Part shown: positions 26,797-35,289 of the stretch, piece by piece | Layout: every line of letters starts with the position of its first letter | Position numbering within the stretch: the stretch's first letter is position 1 | Origin: Roseobacter weihaiensis | Lineage (GTDB): Bacteria; Pseudomonadota; Alphaproteobacteria; Rhodobacterales; Rhodobacteraceae | DNA: 35,289 nt | Reading direction: 5' to 3' | NCBI RefSeq assembly: GCF_020622345.1 | Contig: NZ_JACNMO010000038.1 | Location: 1 to 35,289, forward strand | The notes under the pieces: generated by a model | What the model was told of the DNA's origin: nothing | The model's database searches: none | What the model saw: the letters and a program-made list of their open reading frames with translations, nothing else | Program-made: the position numbers and the translations under genes

Positions 26797-27607
26797 GCTA
26801 CACCTAGTCCTTCAATCCGAAGGTGTCCGGAAGCTACTGGTGCGCCTAAAGCCGGACTTTGCGATGGAACTGATGGATCGCATGGGATGGGAGCATGATG
26901 AATTTCGAACCCGGTTCTTTAGAGATGCGGTCAACGACAAGGCTAGCCATTTCTACAAGGAACTGAAAGCGACCCAAAACTGCGCCCACCCGTTTGGATT
27001 TGTAATTGAACCAAAGAGCGTCCTACTCACAGGCTTCCTCGGTGATGCAAAGGTCGGAGCAAAGTATGGGATATGGAAGCCTGTAGGAGATGAGGCCGCG
27101 CGCCTAATCCGCGCTGATCGCGATTACGCAGAACTGCTCAACGATCCTTGCCCAGATGACGAAGAATTATTGTCTGACCCGACTTACAACACCATCCACT
27201 TCTTTGACATCATGGTGACATCAGCGGCTCGGCAAGACGTCCCTGATCATATGTGGCTTATGTACATGTCAGTCATCGTTCGGGAGCTGGAGGCAATTCA
27301 CGACGTTACGGATGACCGTGTAGACATTGCAGCTGAGTTTCCAACCTTGGGCAACCGGCTCATCTATGAAGCAACCCGCCGCCTTCGAAAGTGGATACGC
27401 CTTGTCGGTGATTTGCCTGGCGACAGTTCGCACTTACGCGCGAACAACCTACAGGGCGCCGATGGACCCAGTATCCCATATTGGGCGGTGAAAGACTGCG
27501 TGAACGCAATGCGAACGGTCGTTATGAGCGAGCGGTTGACTGACGATTTCATCACCGGTCTTCTGGAAAGCTACATCCGTGATGTCGCAGCCTTGAGAAC
27601 GAACTGA
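26762..27607 (+). CDS. Protein of unknown function in the island
   Basis: A 281-residue protein, soluble and rather acidic, with no domain I recognise. Notable segments are RMGWEHDEFRTRFFRDAV, a patch of acidic residues (NDPCPDDEELLSDP), HMWLMYMSVIVRELEAIHDV and ATRRLRKWIRLVGDL. The start is doubtful: the first ATG lies inside the direct repeats and has no ribosome binding site, and the next ATG is at 26864. The gene ends where the sequence of a truncated phage-like toxin begins, so the two were brought together by insertion or deletion. Transposon cargo or a leftover of another system are both possible. Confidence 0.55.
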   Translation: MFAVQDTDDCSSLHLVLQSEGVRKLLVRLKPDFAMELMDRMGWEHDEFRTRFFRDAVNDKASHFYKELKATQNCAHPFGFVIEPKSVLLTGFLGDAKVGAKYGIWKPVGDEAARLIRADRDYAELLNDPCPDDEELLSDPTYNTIHFFDIMVTSAARQDVPDHMWLMYMSVIVRELEAIHDVTDDRVDIAAEFPTLGNRLIYEATRRLRKWIRLVGDLPGDSSHLRANNLQGADGPSIPYWAVKDCVNAMRTVVMSERLTDDFITGLLESYIRDVAALRTN

Positions 27608-28920
27608 ACGAGGCGCGGCAACGGACAGGGGGCGTCACGCATTACATCTGGCGATCTGCTGACGATTCAAAGGTCCGGTCCAGCCATGCCGAGCGGGATG
27701 ACCGTGTATTTCCATGGGATCACGGCTTTCCGGATGGGTTGCCGGGTGAAGCGCATAACTGCCGGTGCTACGCAGAACCGGCCATTCTCAATGGACAGAC
27801 CATTCTGACAGGTCGCCCGGTTTCACCGGACCTGGCGGATCGCATATCGGATGCACAAGGCAGAGGTCTCGCACGCGCCGGTGAGGACGCGCTGGTTGGC
27901 ACGGTCACTGGCACCTACGATGTGCTCCGTTTTTCCTATCTCGGATATCGGCGTCTGTTCGGTGTCATCACGGATGAGGAAGAACAGGAACGGTTGACCG
28001 CGCAGCAAAATATCCTTGATGCACTGGAACGATTGGCGGAGCTGGATCGTGAGACGGCCGAGCAGATCGCCGAGGAGGCGGTTGCCTATTTCGAGGCGCA
28101 GCACGCAGAGCTCCGCTTGCTTGACCTTGAATACCGCCTGGGCCTGACCAGTGAAGAAGCCTTGCTGCGCGCCTATGAAGACGTGGCTTACCTCGATGCG
28201 TCGGTTCTTCTTGGTGGAACGGCCTTCACGGCGGGTGCGGCAAAGCTGGGGATCAACCTGACCCGGCTGCGTCCGACAGCGGCTCTGAACGCTCTACGTG
28301 CTGGTCGCAATCGATTTGACGATATGATCAACACGCGCCGTCGCGAGATTACACAAATTGCCAATAAGCGCTATGCAGAACTCTTTGACCAAGGGCACGG
28401 ACCTCAACGACATGATGGAGATGTGACTCGTCAGATGTTGATTGATCGGGTGATGCGGAACGAAGATCCTATGATCCACACTGATCCGCTTCAGGCATCT
28501 CAGGTCGCTCATCCCCCGACCCGAAATGCCTCAAGGATCATTGATCGGGAGGATTACGTTGCGGCAGAGGCTTTCGTACGGCGCAGTCCTGACTATGATC
28601 AAGCACGTAATTTGGCTCTGGAATGGCTGACAGATCCATCGCGCGGGAGGCGCATGGAACAAGTTGGTAATATTGAGATAAACGGGGAAGGCAGGTTCTC
28701 TGTGAGGTTGCCCATTAAGGATGTTCTTGGATCGGACTCAGCGCAGCGTGTTGAAGGCGTGGCCCGTTTTGGGTCAGTGAAAAACCCACAAGGCTATGTG
28801 GATGTCGATTTTGAGAATGGCTCCATCGTGGCTGTCTACAAGTTTCCGCGGGACTTGAACGGCGAACTCGTGGCGAGTGAACCTGCTTTGATCACGCTAT
28901 TTCCGGAGGCGCTGAGATGA
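27583..28920 (+). pseudogene. 5'-truncated MuF-type toxin (phage head-like protein with C-terminal toxin domain)
   Basis: The frame is open from 27583, just after an in-frame stop at 27580-27582, to the TGA at 28918-28920. The first part, GGVTHYIWRSADDSKVRSSH and then PGEAHNCRCYAEP, is the end of a MuF/SPP1 gp7-like minor head domain; everything before it is missing. Helical and hydrophobic segments follow. A C-terminal domain of about 170 residues (YAELFDQGHGPQRHDGDVT, MLIDRVMRNEDPM, EDYVAAEAFVRRSPDYDQA) resembles toxin tips of polymorphic toxins, from memory and without a family name. The only early start is a TTG at 27739, so it is probably not translated normally. The ATGA overlap with the next gene marks a toxin-immunity order. 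Confidence 0.62.
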
Positions 28921-29195
28921 AGGGTTTTGAGGAATTTGAAGGCTTGGCTTACTTCTATTTGAACGCCAACCACTTCGACCCAGAAACAGCGAAACAGAAC
29001 TTGGGGCGTAAGCCTGAGCCCGACAGACGATTAAAGGAGCAATTCAAACGAGTTTTGGTTGAACGGCCATATACATTTGAAACCTGGGAAGACTTGACGG
29101 CCGTAAGCTTGGACACTGACGAAGAGCTGTATGATCATCTTCGACGAGTGTATGATTATCTGTTCAGTGAAGGAGCATATCCTGCATGGGACTGA
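28917..29195 (+). CDS. Small immunity-like protein, copy 1
   Basis: A 92-residue acidic protein starting at an ATG that overlaps the toxin stop by four bases; GGAGG lies about nine bases upstream. The C-terminal half, with WEDLTAVSLDTDEELYDHL and YDYLFSEG, matches the corresponding part of the next gene, so the two are paralogues. Small acidic proteins directly after a polymorphic-toxin gene are normally its immunity factor. It resembles CdiI-type immunity proteins from memory. It is intact although its toxin gene is truncated. Confidence 0.65.
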   Translation: MKGFEEFEGLAYFYLNANHFDPETAKQNLGRKPEPDRRLKEQFKRVLVERPYTFETWEDLTAVSLDTDEELYDHLRRVYDYLFSEGAYPAWD

Positions 29196-29204
29196 GTCGG
29201 CGTA

Positions 29205-29480
29205 GTGGTTGATCTGCGAACCCAGGCATGGCTGGATGATATGTTCATCTATGGTGGAGGCAACGTATATGGTCCCCCACTGTTAAAAGAAGAGATCGAC
29301 GCGCGCGGTGAGTGGGCCGAGCGCTTCCGTTCAAATTTTGATCATGTCCGGGCCGAAAGAGAGCTTACGGCTTCGGAATATGAGGATCGTACAGAGATCA
29401 GCTTTGATACCGATGTTGAGTTTTATGATTATCTCGCAAAGTTTCATCACTTTCTTTTCTCGGATGGCCCGATGCCGTGA
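29205..29480 (+). CDS. Small immunity-like protein, copy 2
   Basis: A 91-residue acidic protein, nine bases after copy 1, with a GTG start (29205-29207) and a weak ribosome binding site; an ATG at 29241 is an alternative. It has the N-terminal part MFIYGGGNVYGPPLLKEEI that copy 1 lacks, and the shared C-terminal pattern YEDRTEISFDTDVEFYDYL and FLFSDG. Paralogous tandem immunity genes suggest protection against more than one toxin variant, an orphan immunity repertoire kept after loss of the partner. Confidence 0.6.
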   Translation: MVDLRTQAWLDDMFIYGGGNVYGPPLLKEEIDARGEWAERFRSNFDHVRAERELTASEYEDRTEISFDTDVEFYDYLAKFHHFLFSDGPMP

Positions 29481-29972
29481 TGGGTTGATAGGGCAACTGT
29501 CTACGCGCCCGACATGTCTCGGGCGATGACAAACCTGTCGTCAACGAGCTTCGTTAAGGTGCCGAAACCCTGCGAGAAAGTACATTTTGTCGCCGTAGAA
29601 GCTCGAATTTGGGTCCAATGCGGTTGGTCTAAGCGAATGTTCGCATTGCGGGATGCGACTGCAGCATCCGGCATTGGCGCTGAGAGTCCGGTAAGGGCCG
29701 TGATATGCCTCTCGCGCAGGTGAATACCTTTGCCGCGCTGCATCCAAGCTCGGCGACGAGCTCACACCTCCCAAGTTGTGCACCGCAACAAGTGTCAGCT
29801 TCGGCTTTTGAAACCCACTATCATCACTGCCAGAACTATTGCCGATCCTCGCGGAGGGGCATCATCCCACTGCTGCAACTCCAGATCGACCCAACGCAAG
29901 TTGCCCGCAGCACATGACCACTCTTTACGTAAGGGAACAGACTGCTACGCTACAAGCCAGGAGGACGTCCAA
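29481..29972. other. Intergenic stretch before the AraC-type gene
   Basis: About 490 bases. A minus-strand frame of 80 codons (29541-29783) is open but has no recognisable domain or start signal. The AraC-type frame is also open on the plus strand from 29730, but the real start at 29973 has a far better ribosome binding site, so the upstream part is taken as non-coding. No terminator or repeat was found. Confidence 0.4.
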
Positions 29973-30908
29973 GTGCGCCAAGCAACGCCCTTTGAGGTTT
30001 GGAACGATGATCTGGCCGCAATCTGTGGCAGCTATTTTGGTGTCCCGAACAAGGGACAAGAAGACGTCTCCGGTCGCATAACCGTAAGGGGCTATGACAC
30101 GCTTGATGTGGCGGACATTTCGGATGACATCGACCGGATCGTGCGCGATCGGCGGGGAATTCGGCAGGACGAAGCAGAACACATCTTTTTGGTGATGCAG
30201 GTTGATGGCGAGCTTGGTATTTCCCACAACGAACGGTATACGGTGTTGGCTCCCGGTGACTGCATCCTGCTAGACTCCACGAAAGAGGGGACACTGGAGA
30301 ACCTGCGGGATCGGCGCCGGTTTCTTTCTTTTCACTTACCGCGCCAGTCTTTCTTGAGCGAACGGGGGGCTGCGCCGCAAATCGGCGCGCCGCTGGCAGG
30401 AGGCACGTTGACCTCGCAGCTTCTGCATCGCCAACTGGCACGGGTCTTGAACAACAGGGGGCCGTCGGGGCGTGCCGATTTACTGTTTGATCTGGTCCAT
30501 CATGGCTTTTCACGGCCCGGTGAAGACATCGCAAATCTTGTATCGGAAAACAACGCCAGTCGGTATGCACTGGCACTCGAGCTTATAGACCTCAACCTTG
30601 GACGCGAGGCGCTGTCGCTGACTTGGCTTGCAAAACAGATCGGTCTTTCCACCCGCCAGCTCCAACGTGTTTTTTGCTGCCAAGGTACAAGTTTCCAAGA
30701 GGTGTTGCGGAGCAAACGCTACCGGTTCGTAACGGAACAGCTTGATCGGTTGCCATCGGCGCACGGAAGCATCGCAACGCTCGCCTTCCAGGCCGGTTTC
30801 AGGGATTTGTCGAACTTCAACCGGGGGTTTCTACGCCGGTTTGGGATGACGCCGCGCGCCTATCACGCCCGCACTGAGGCGCGGATGGCGCAAAAGTCCA
30901 AGATTTAG
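29973..30908 (+). CDS. AraC-family transcriptional activator (FeaR/NphR-like sensor domain)
   Basis: A protein of 311 residues from the GTG at 29973, chosen because AGGAGG (29959-29964) lies eight bases ahead and similarity begins just there (VRQATPFEVWNDDLAAICG). Residues about 5-190 form an AraC_binding_2-type sensor with HIFLVMQVDGELGI and LAPGDCILLDST. The last 110 residues are the AraC DNA-binding domain (LTWLAKQIGLSTRQLQRVF and IATLAFQAGFRDLSNFNRGFLRRFG). It precedes an acyl-CoA synthetase and a quinohaemoprotein alcohol dehydrogenase in the same direction and is probably their activator; the inducer is not known. Confidence 0.85.
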   Translation: MRQATPFEVWNDDLAAICGSYFGVPNKGQEDVSGRITVRGYDTLDVADISDDIDRIVRDRRGIRQDEAEHIFLVMQVDGELGISHNERYTVLAPGDCILLDSTKEGTLENLRDRRRFLSFHLPRQSFLSERGAAPQIGAPLAGGTLTSQLLHRQLARVLNNRGPSGRADLLFDLVHHGFSRPGEDIANLVSENNASRYALALELIDLNLGREALSLTWLAKQIGLSTRQLQRVFCCQGTSFQEVLRSKRYRFVTEQLDRLPSAHGSIATLAFQAGFRDLSNFNRGFLRRFGMTPRAYHARTEARMAQKSKI

Positions 30909-30980
30909 GAGATCGATGGGGAGTACCGTCGATACCCAAGAAGAGTTGCTGACGGGCGGCCTTTGGCCAGGGAGGAAAGC

Positions 30981-32720
30981 ATGGCACAAACCGATGTCGC
31001 GATGGCCCCGACTGCGTTGGGCCGATCGCCTCAGGGCGGAACATCACACGTGGCCGGGCCAACAGACCAGCCACTTCTTGAGCTCACGATCCCTGCGTTG
31101 CTTGAGGCATGTGTTGCGACAAGACCCGAGGCAGAGGCGGCCGTCTTCCCGGCGGAAGCAGTGCGATGGACGTGGCAAGAGTTTGACCGGCGGGTCGATG
31201 CCTTGGCAGGCGGCTTGTTGGAGATCGGGATCGAAAAGGGTGACCGGGTTGGTATGTGGGGGCCCAACCGGTCCGAGTGGCTGTTGACACAGTTCGCCAC
31301 CGCTCGACTCGGTGCCGTTCTGGTGAACATCAACCCGGCCTACCGCGTCTTTGAGCTGGAGTTTGCCCTGCACAAGACGGGCTGCAAAGCGCTGATCCTG
31401 GCGGAAAGTTTCAAAAGCTCGAACTATGTCGAGATGATCCGAGACGCCGCACCCGAACTTGCGAACTCGGCCGCAGGTGCGCTTGAGGCCGGAAATCTCC
31501 CAGACCTGCGCTCGGTCATCGTCTGTGGCAAGGGGCCTTATCCCGGCTGCTTCACATTCGCAGACATCGAGATAAAGGGGGCCGAGACAGACATTGCAAA
31601 GCTTGACGCCATCAGCGCCGGACTGAGCCAGAATGATCCGATCAACATCCAATTCACCTCTGGCACCACCGGCCTGCCCAAAGGAGCCACGCTGACCCAC
31701 CGAAACATCGTCAACAACGCCAATTTCGTCACCGCCGCCATGGGTCTGACCGACGCGGATCGTCTTTGTATCCCAGTACCTTTCTACCATTGTTTTGGCA
31801 TGGTCATGGGCACCCTCGGGTGCATCACCAAGGGGGCCGCAATGGTTGTCCCGGGCGAGGGGTTCGATCCCGAAACAACGCTGCGGGCAGTGTCGGACGA
31901 AAACTGCACCGCACTTTACGGTGTGCCCACCATGTTCGTGGCCATGCTGGAACACGCGGCGTTCGACAGCTTCGACCTTTCAAGCCTGCGCACGGGCTGC
32001 ATGGCAGGATCGCCGTGCCCGATCGAAGTGATGAAGAAGGTCCAGAAGGACATGCACATGAGCGAGGTCACCATCGCCTACGGCATGACAGAGACCAGCC
32101 CGGTGTCTTTCCAGTCCAGCATCGACACGCCTCTCGACAAGCGCGTTTCTTCCGTGGGTCGGGTGCAACCGCATTTGGAAGTGCGGGTTGTCGACGAGCG
32201 AGGGCTGCCTGTCCCGGTCGGCGAAGAAGGAGAATTGCAAACCCGGGGCTATTCGGTGATGCAGGGTTATTGGGAAGAACCTGAAAAGACAGCCGAAGCG
32301 ATTGATGCCGAAGGGTGGATGCATACCGGCGATTTGGCCACGTTGGATGCCGAAGGCTATTGTAACATCACGGGGCGCCTCAAAGACATAATCATTCGAG
32401 GGGGCGAAAACATCTCTCCGCGGGAAATCGAAGAATTCCTTTACACCCACCCCGGCGTCAGCCAGGCTCAGGTCTTCGGCGTGCCGGATGCAAAGTTCGG
32501 CGAAATTGTCGCCGCTTGGGTCGTACCCCGCTCTGGTGCCAGCATGACTGAGGACGAAATCCGCGCGTTCTGTCGCGACAGTATCGCTCATTACAAAGTA
32601 CCTGCGTTGGTACGGTTCAAAGAGGAATTGCCAATGACCGTGACGGGCAAACCTCAGAAATTCATCATGCGCGACGCCATGATCGAAGAGCTAGGAGTGA
32701 GCATCGCGAACACAGCCTAG
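30981..32720 (+). CDS. Acyl-CoA synthetase (AMP-forming, fatty-acyl-CoA ligase type)
   Basis: A 579-residue member of the acyl-adenylate superfamily. The ATG at 30981 follows GGGAGG at good spacing. The phosphate-binding loop [16 protein letters not shown] is at about residues 224-239, the adenine/AMP segment [11 protein letters not shown] follows in the middle, the hinge [19 protein letters not shown] is near 468, and the catalytic lysine is in TVTGKPQKF near the C-terminus. It activates a carboxylic acid with ATP to an acyl-AMP and transfers it to CoA; chain length cannot be read. The next gene, 27 bases on, oxidises alcohols, so the ligase may act on the acid formed from the alcohol. Confidence 0.9.
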   Translation: MAQTDVAMAPTALGRSPQGGTSHVAGPTDQPLLELTIPALLEACVATRPEAEAAVFPAEAVRWTWQEFDRRVDALAGGLLEIGIEKGDRVGMWGPNRSEWLLTQFATARLGAVLVNINPAYRVFELEFALHKTGCKALILAESFKSSNYVEMIRDAAPELANSAAGALEAGNLPDLRSVIVCGKGPYPGCFTFADIEIKGAETDIAKLDAISAGLSQNDPINIQFTSGTTGLPKGATLTHRNIVNNANFVTAAMGLTDADRLCIPVPFYHCFGMVMGTLGCITKGAAMVVPGEGFDPETTLRAVSDENCTALYGVPTMFVAMLEHAAFDSFDLSSLRTGCMAGSPCPIEVMKKVQKDMHMSEVTIAYGMTETSPVSFQSSIDTPLDKRVSSVGRVQPHLEVRVVDERGLPVPVGEEGELQTRGYSVMQGYWEEPEKTAEAIDAEGWMHTGDLATLDAEGYCNITGRLKDIIIRGGENISPREIEEFLYTHPGVSQAQVFGVPDAKFGEIVAAWVVPRSGASMTEDEIRAFCRDSIAHYKVPALVRFKEELPMTVTGKPQKFIMRDAMIEELGVSIANTA

Positions 32721-32747
32721 CAAAACAACCAATAGGGAGGAGAACGA

Positions 32748-34841
32748 ATGCGATATATTTTTGCGCTAGCAATTGGTGTGACAGCCAGCGTCTCACAGGC
32801 CCAAACGATTTCAGAAGACCAGATTAGGGCCGCAGTCGGGCCGATTGACACTGCGGCCATCATCGCAAATGACAGCCATGACCGGAACTGGCTGAACTAC
32901 GGCCTCAACTATGCCGAAACACGCTATTCACAGCTTGCATCTATCACCGCCGACAACGTGGGCGAACTCGGGCTTGAGTGGTCCTATGACCTTCAGTCGC
33001 GGCGCGGCGTGCAGGCCACGCCAATTGTCGTCGATGGTGTCATGTATGTCACCGCTTCCTGGTCCGTGGTCCACGCGCTCGATGCGCTGACCGGCGAGCA
33101 ACTCTGGGTGTATGACCCCGAAGTTCCGGGCGAGTTCGCAAGCAAGGGCTGCTGCGACGTCGTTAACAGGGGTGTCGCCGTCTATGATGGCAAGGTCTAT
33201 GTCGCGGCCTACGATGGCTACCTGCACGCGCTCGACGCAGCCACGGGTGAACGCGTGTGGAGGGTCGACACAATCGAAAACCGCGACATGTCCTATACCG
33301 TCACGGGGGCGCCGCGGGTCATCAATGGCAAGATCATCATCGGCAACGGTGGCGCGGAATACGGGGTGCGCGGCTACATCACGGCCTATGACATCGCCAC
33401 GGGCGATGAAGCCTGGCGCTGGTACACCGTCCCGGGCGACCCGAGCAAACCGTTCGAGAACGACGCCATGAAGATGGCAGCAGAGACCTGGGACCCTTCC
33501 GCGAACTACTGGGAAGCCGGGGGCGGCGGCACGGTCTGGGACGCAATGGCGTTTGATCCGGACCTCAACCTGCTCTATATCGGGACGGGCAACGGTTCCC
33601 CCTGGAACCGGCACCTGCGCAGCCCTGCGGGCGGTGACAACCTGTTTCTTGCCTCCATCGTGGCACTGAATCCCGATACCGGCGAATATGTCTGGCACTA
33701 TCAGAACACGCCCGGCGACACGTGGGACTACACTTCGACCCAGCACATAATCCTGGCCGATCTGGAGATCGACGGAGAGATGCGGCAGGTCCTCATGCAG
33801 GCCCCGAAAAATGGGTTTTTCTATGTGATCGACCGGACCGACGGGACCTTCATCTCGGCTGAACCGTTCGTCGAAACCAGCTGGGCCAAAGCGTATGGGG
33901 AGGACGGTCGTCCCATCGAAAACCCGGCAGCACGATCAAAAGACGAGCCGTTCGAAACGGTGCCATCAGCATATGGTGCGCACAACTGGCACCCCATGAG
34001 CTTCAACCCCAATACCGGCCTGGTCTACATCCCAGCGCAGGGCGTGCCACTCGTTCAATCGACCGATCCAGGCTGGTCTCTGAATTCCCACCAGCCGATG
34101 TCAACGATGTCGGGGTTGGGCTGGAACCTTGGTTATTTGTTCAACGTCGTAGCCCCAGAGGCGACGCCCTTCGGTCATCTGCTGGCCTGGGACCCCGTCA
34201 ATCAGCGTGAAGCCTGGCGGGCCGAGTACGTCTCTCCCTGGAATGGCGGCACACTGACGACGGCGGGCAATCTGGTCTTCCAAGGTACCGCTGACGGTCG
34301 GTTCATTGCCTACAATGCGGCCACGGGCGAAACGCTTTGGCAAACGCCTGTGACGTCCGGCGTGGTGGCAGCACCCATGACATGGGAAAGAGACGGCACC
34401 CAATACGTCACCATCGCGGTGGGATGGGGTGGCGTCTACGGTCTGATGCAGCGGGCAACCGAGCGTGTGGGACCGGGCCGCGTCTTTACCTTCCGCGTCG
34501 GCGGTATGGCAGAGATGCCGAATTTCGAACTGTCGGAACGGACCGAGCTTATCGCAGGCGTGCCCTATGATCCGGCAAACGTTGAAGCTGGACTGGCTAA
34601 CTACGTATCCAACTGCCTGTTTTGTCACGGCGTGCCCGGTGTCAATAACGGGGGCGCAATCCCGAACCTTGGCTATTCCACGCCTGAGGCATTGACCAAC
34701 GCCAATGCCTGGGTGCTTGAGGGCGCAGGCATCCACAATGGTATGCCCCGGTTCGATACCCATCTGAACGATACAGATGTCCAGAAAATCCTCGCGTTTA
34801 TTCAAGGTACCGCGGACGCGGTACGTGGCGCATCGCAATAA
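32748..34841 (+). CDS. Quinohaemoprotein alcohol dehydrogenase (PQQ and cytochrome c)
   Basis: A 697-residue periplasmic enzyme. The start has a strong GGGAGGAG ribosome binding site and a signal peptide (cleavage near SQAQ, residue 19). The eight-bladed PQQ propeller follows, with the adjacent cysteines of the vicinal disulfide at 135-136 (KGCCDVV), the metal-ligand Glu in GGAEYG (about 204), and the catalytic Asp327 in TWDYTSTQ. A C-terminal cytochrome c domain has NCLFCHG (CxxCH, about 623-627) and an axial methionine in GMPRF. This is the single-subunit type II layout, which oxidises alcohols to aldehydes and passes electrons from PQQ to its own haem. The residue two after the catalytic Asp is Thr, not Asp. 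Confidence 0.92.
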   Translation: MRYIFALAIGVTASVSQAQTISEDQIRAAVGPIDTAAIIANDSHDRNWLNYGLNYAETRYSQLASITADNVGELGLEWSYDLQSRRGVQATPIVVDGVMYVTASWSVVHALDALTGEQLWVYDPEVPGEFASKGCCDVVNRGVAVYDGKVYVAAYDGYLHALDAATGERVWRVDTIENRDMSYTVTGAPRVINGKIIIGNGGAEYGVRGYITAYDIATGDEAWRWYTVPGDPSKPFENDAMKMAAETWDPSANYWEAGGGGTVWDAMAFDPDLNLLYIGTGNGSPWNRHLRSPAGGDNLFLASIVALNPDTGEYVWHYQNTPGDTWDYTSTQHIILADLEIDGEMRQVLMQAPKNGFFYVIDRTDGTFISAEPFVETSWAKAYGEDGRPIENPAARSKDEPFETVPSAYGAHNWHPMSFNPNTGLVYIPAQGVPLVQSTDPGWSLNSHQPMSTMSGLGWNLGYLFNVVAPEATPFGHLLAWDPVNQREAWRAEYVSPWNGGTLTTAGNLVFQGTADGRFIAYNAATGETLWQTPVTSGVVAAPMTWERDGTQYVTIAVGWGGVYGLMQRATERVGPGRVFTFRVGGMAEMPNFELSERTELIAGVPYDPANVEAGLANYVSNCLFCHGVPGVNNGGAIPNLGYSTPEALTNANAWVLEGAGIHNGMPRFDTHLNDTDVQKILAFIQGTADAVRGASQ

Positions 34842-34856
34842 CCTAATGGAAGCTTA

Positions 34857-34885
34857 GAGGGCACATCCCGTTTGGATATGTCCTC
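34857..34885 (+). terminator. Hairpin downstream of the alcohol dehydrogenase gene
   Basis: GAGGGCACATCC (34857-34868) pairs with GGATATGTCCTC (34874-34885) across a 5-base loop, with one G-T wobble and one mismatch in 12 pairs. It starts 16 bases after the stop codon. No T-run follows, so factor-independent termination is uncertain; it may act as an mRNA-stabilising end. Confidence 0.4.
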
Positions 34886-35289
34886 AAGCGCTCCGGCCAG
34901 ACTGGCTCATCCGTTTTGGTCGAGCTAGCCCCAAGTACCTGTGAGCCAGATTTGAGCCCAAGACGTGCGCAAAGCTTTGACGGCAATTCAAAACGTCTGC
35001 ACGGCAAAACCGACTGTCTCTAGAGTTTTTGCGCTGAGGGATCCTGACAAAAGCGTTATTGAACTGAGCTTGGCGAGCAGGAACCGAACGGCAGGAGTGT
35101 ACCAGGGCGGGCCTCTGTTGGCGTCTAAGGGTTGCAGGAGTAGCGAATAGCGTGTGTGGATGTATATGGACCCCGCCTTATTGCAACGGTTTTGGTTGGT
35201 CTGGTTCAGGATCACGATTGCTGACGTATATCCGGCTTCTGTGAGCGGCCCGATATATCGTCACCGCGAGCCCCGATGGATTTCCGCTT
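34886..35289. other. Right-edge stretch without a recognisable gene
   Basis: About 400 bases. Short frames on both strands (up to 75 codons) have no ribosome binding site or recognisable domain. It may be the upstream region of a gene outside the window. Confidence 0.35.

Noticed and set aside
29730-29972. An 81-residue N-terminal extension of the AraC-type regulator
   Set aside because: The sequence is Arg/His/Cys-rich and unlike protein of this family. The GTG at 29973 has an AGGAGG at ideal spacing.
32748-34841. Lanthanide-dependent (XoxF-like) methanol dehydrogenase
   Set aside because: Thr follows the catalytic segment where Asp is expected, and the fused cytochrome c domain is the type II quinohaemoprotein layout.

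Overview
The window looks like chromosomal DNA of a roseobacter-type alphaproteobacterium (Rhodobacteraceae). This is inferred from the high G+C, the codon style and the gene families: a CUT2 sugar importer with tetronate catabolism genes, a PQQ alcohol dehydrogenase, Tn402-like Tni genes and a MuF-type phage-like protein. There is no rRNA or other taxonomic marker, so the placement is an inference. I found no tRNA, rRNA or CRISPR array.

Region 1 (1-10543). After a probable insertion-sequence end at the left edge comes a LacI-type repressor (minus strand). It faces a tightly packed plus-strand operon across a striking double operator (1393-1448). The operon encodes a periplasmic sugar/acid-binding protein, a double ABC ATPase, two permeases, an SMP-30/gluconolactonase-like lactonase, and the four enzymes LtnD, OtnK, OtnC and OtnI. 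These four match the described L-threonate route: oxidation to 2-oxotetronate, isomerisation to 3-oxotetronate, 4-phosphorylation, then decarboxylation to dihydroxyacetone phosphate. Nearly every junction from the ATPase onward is a 1-8 base overlap, so import, lactone opening and catabolism are co-expressed.

Region 2 (10544-19854). This is a set of unrelated genes: an ABC exporter half-transporter, a short-chain dehydrogenase fossil, a secreted alpha/beta hydrolase divergent from a membrane-anchored AraC regulator, an ABC-F ATPase, and a two-gene unit of an uncharacterised protein plus an ArsR-like regulator.

Region 3 (19855-29480). This is an accessory island. A serine resolvase, a TniA-like DDE transposase and a TniB-like ATPase run leftward. 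Their operon continues by a 4-base stop/start overlap into a toxin cassette: a small T6SS-locus-like protein, a proline-rich protein ending in a Tox-REase-5 nuclease domain (split by a +1 frameshift), an Imm52-like immunity protein, and a further frame with no normal start codon. No TniQ is seen. To the right of the resolvase lie short direct repeats that may be a transposon end, an orphan gene, and then a second toxin system: a 5'-truncated MuF-type toxin followed by two paralogous small immunity-like genes. The picture is a mobile element embedded among partly decayed interbacterial toxin modules whose immunity genes remain intact.

Region 4 (29973-35289). An AraC-type activator (GTG start with a very good ribosome binding site) is followed by an acyl-CoA synthetase and a quinohaemoprotein alcohol dehydrogenase with a C-terminal cytochrome c domain. 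The order suggests alcohol oxidation linked to CoA activation of the acid. The last 400 bases contain a hairpin and no recognisable gene.
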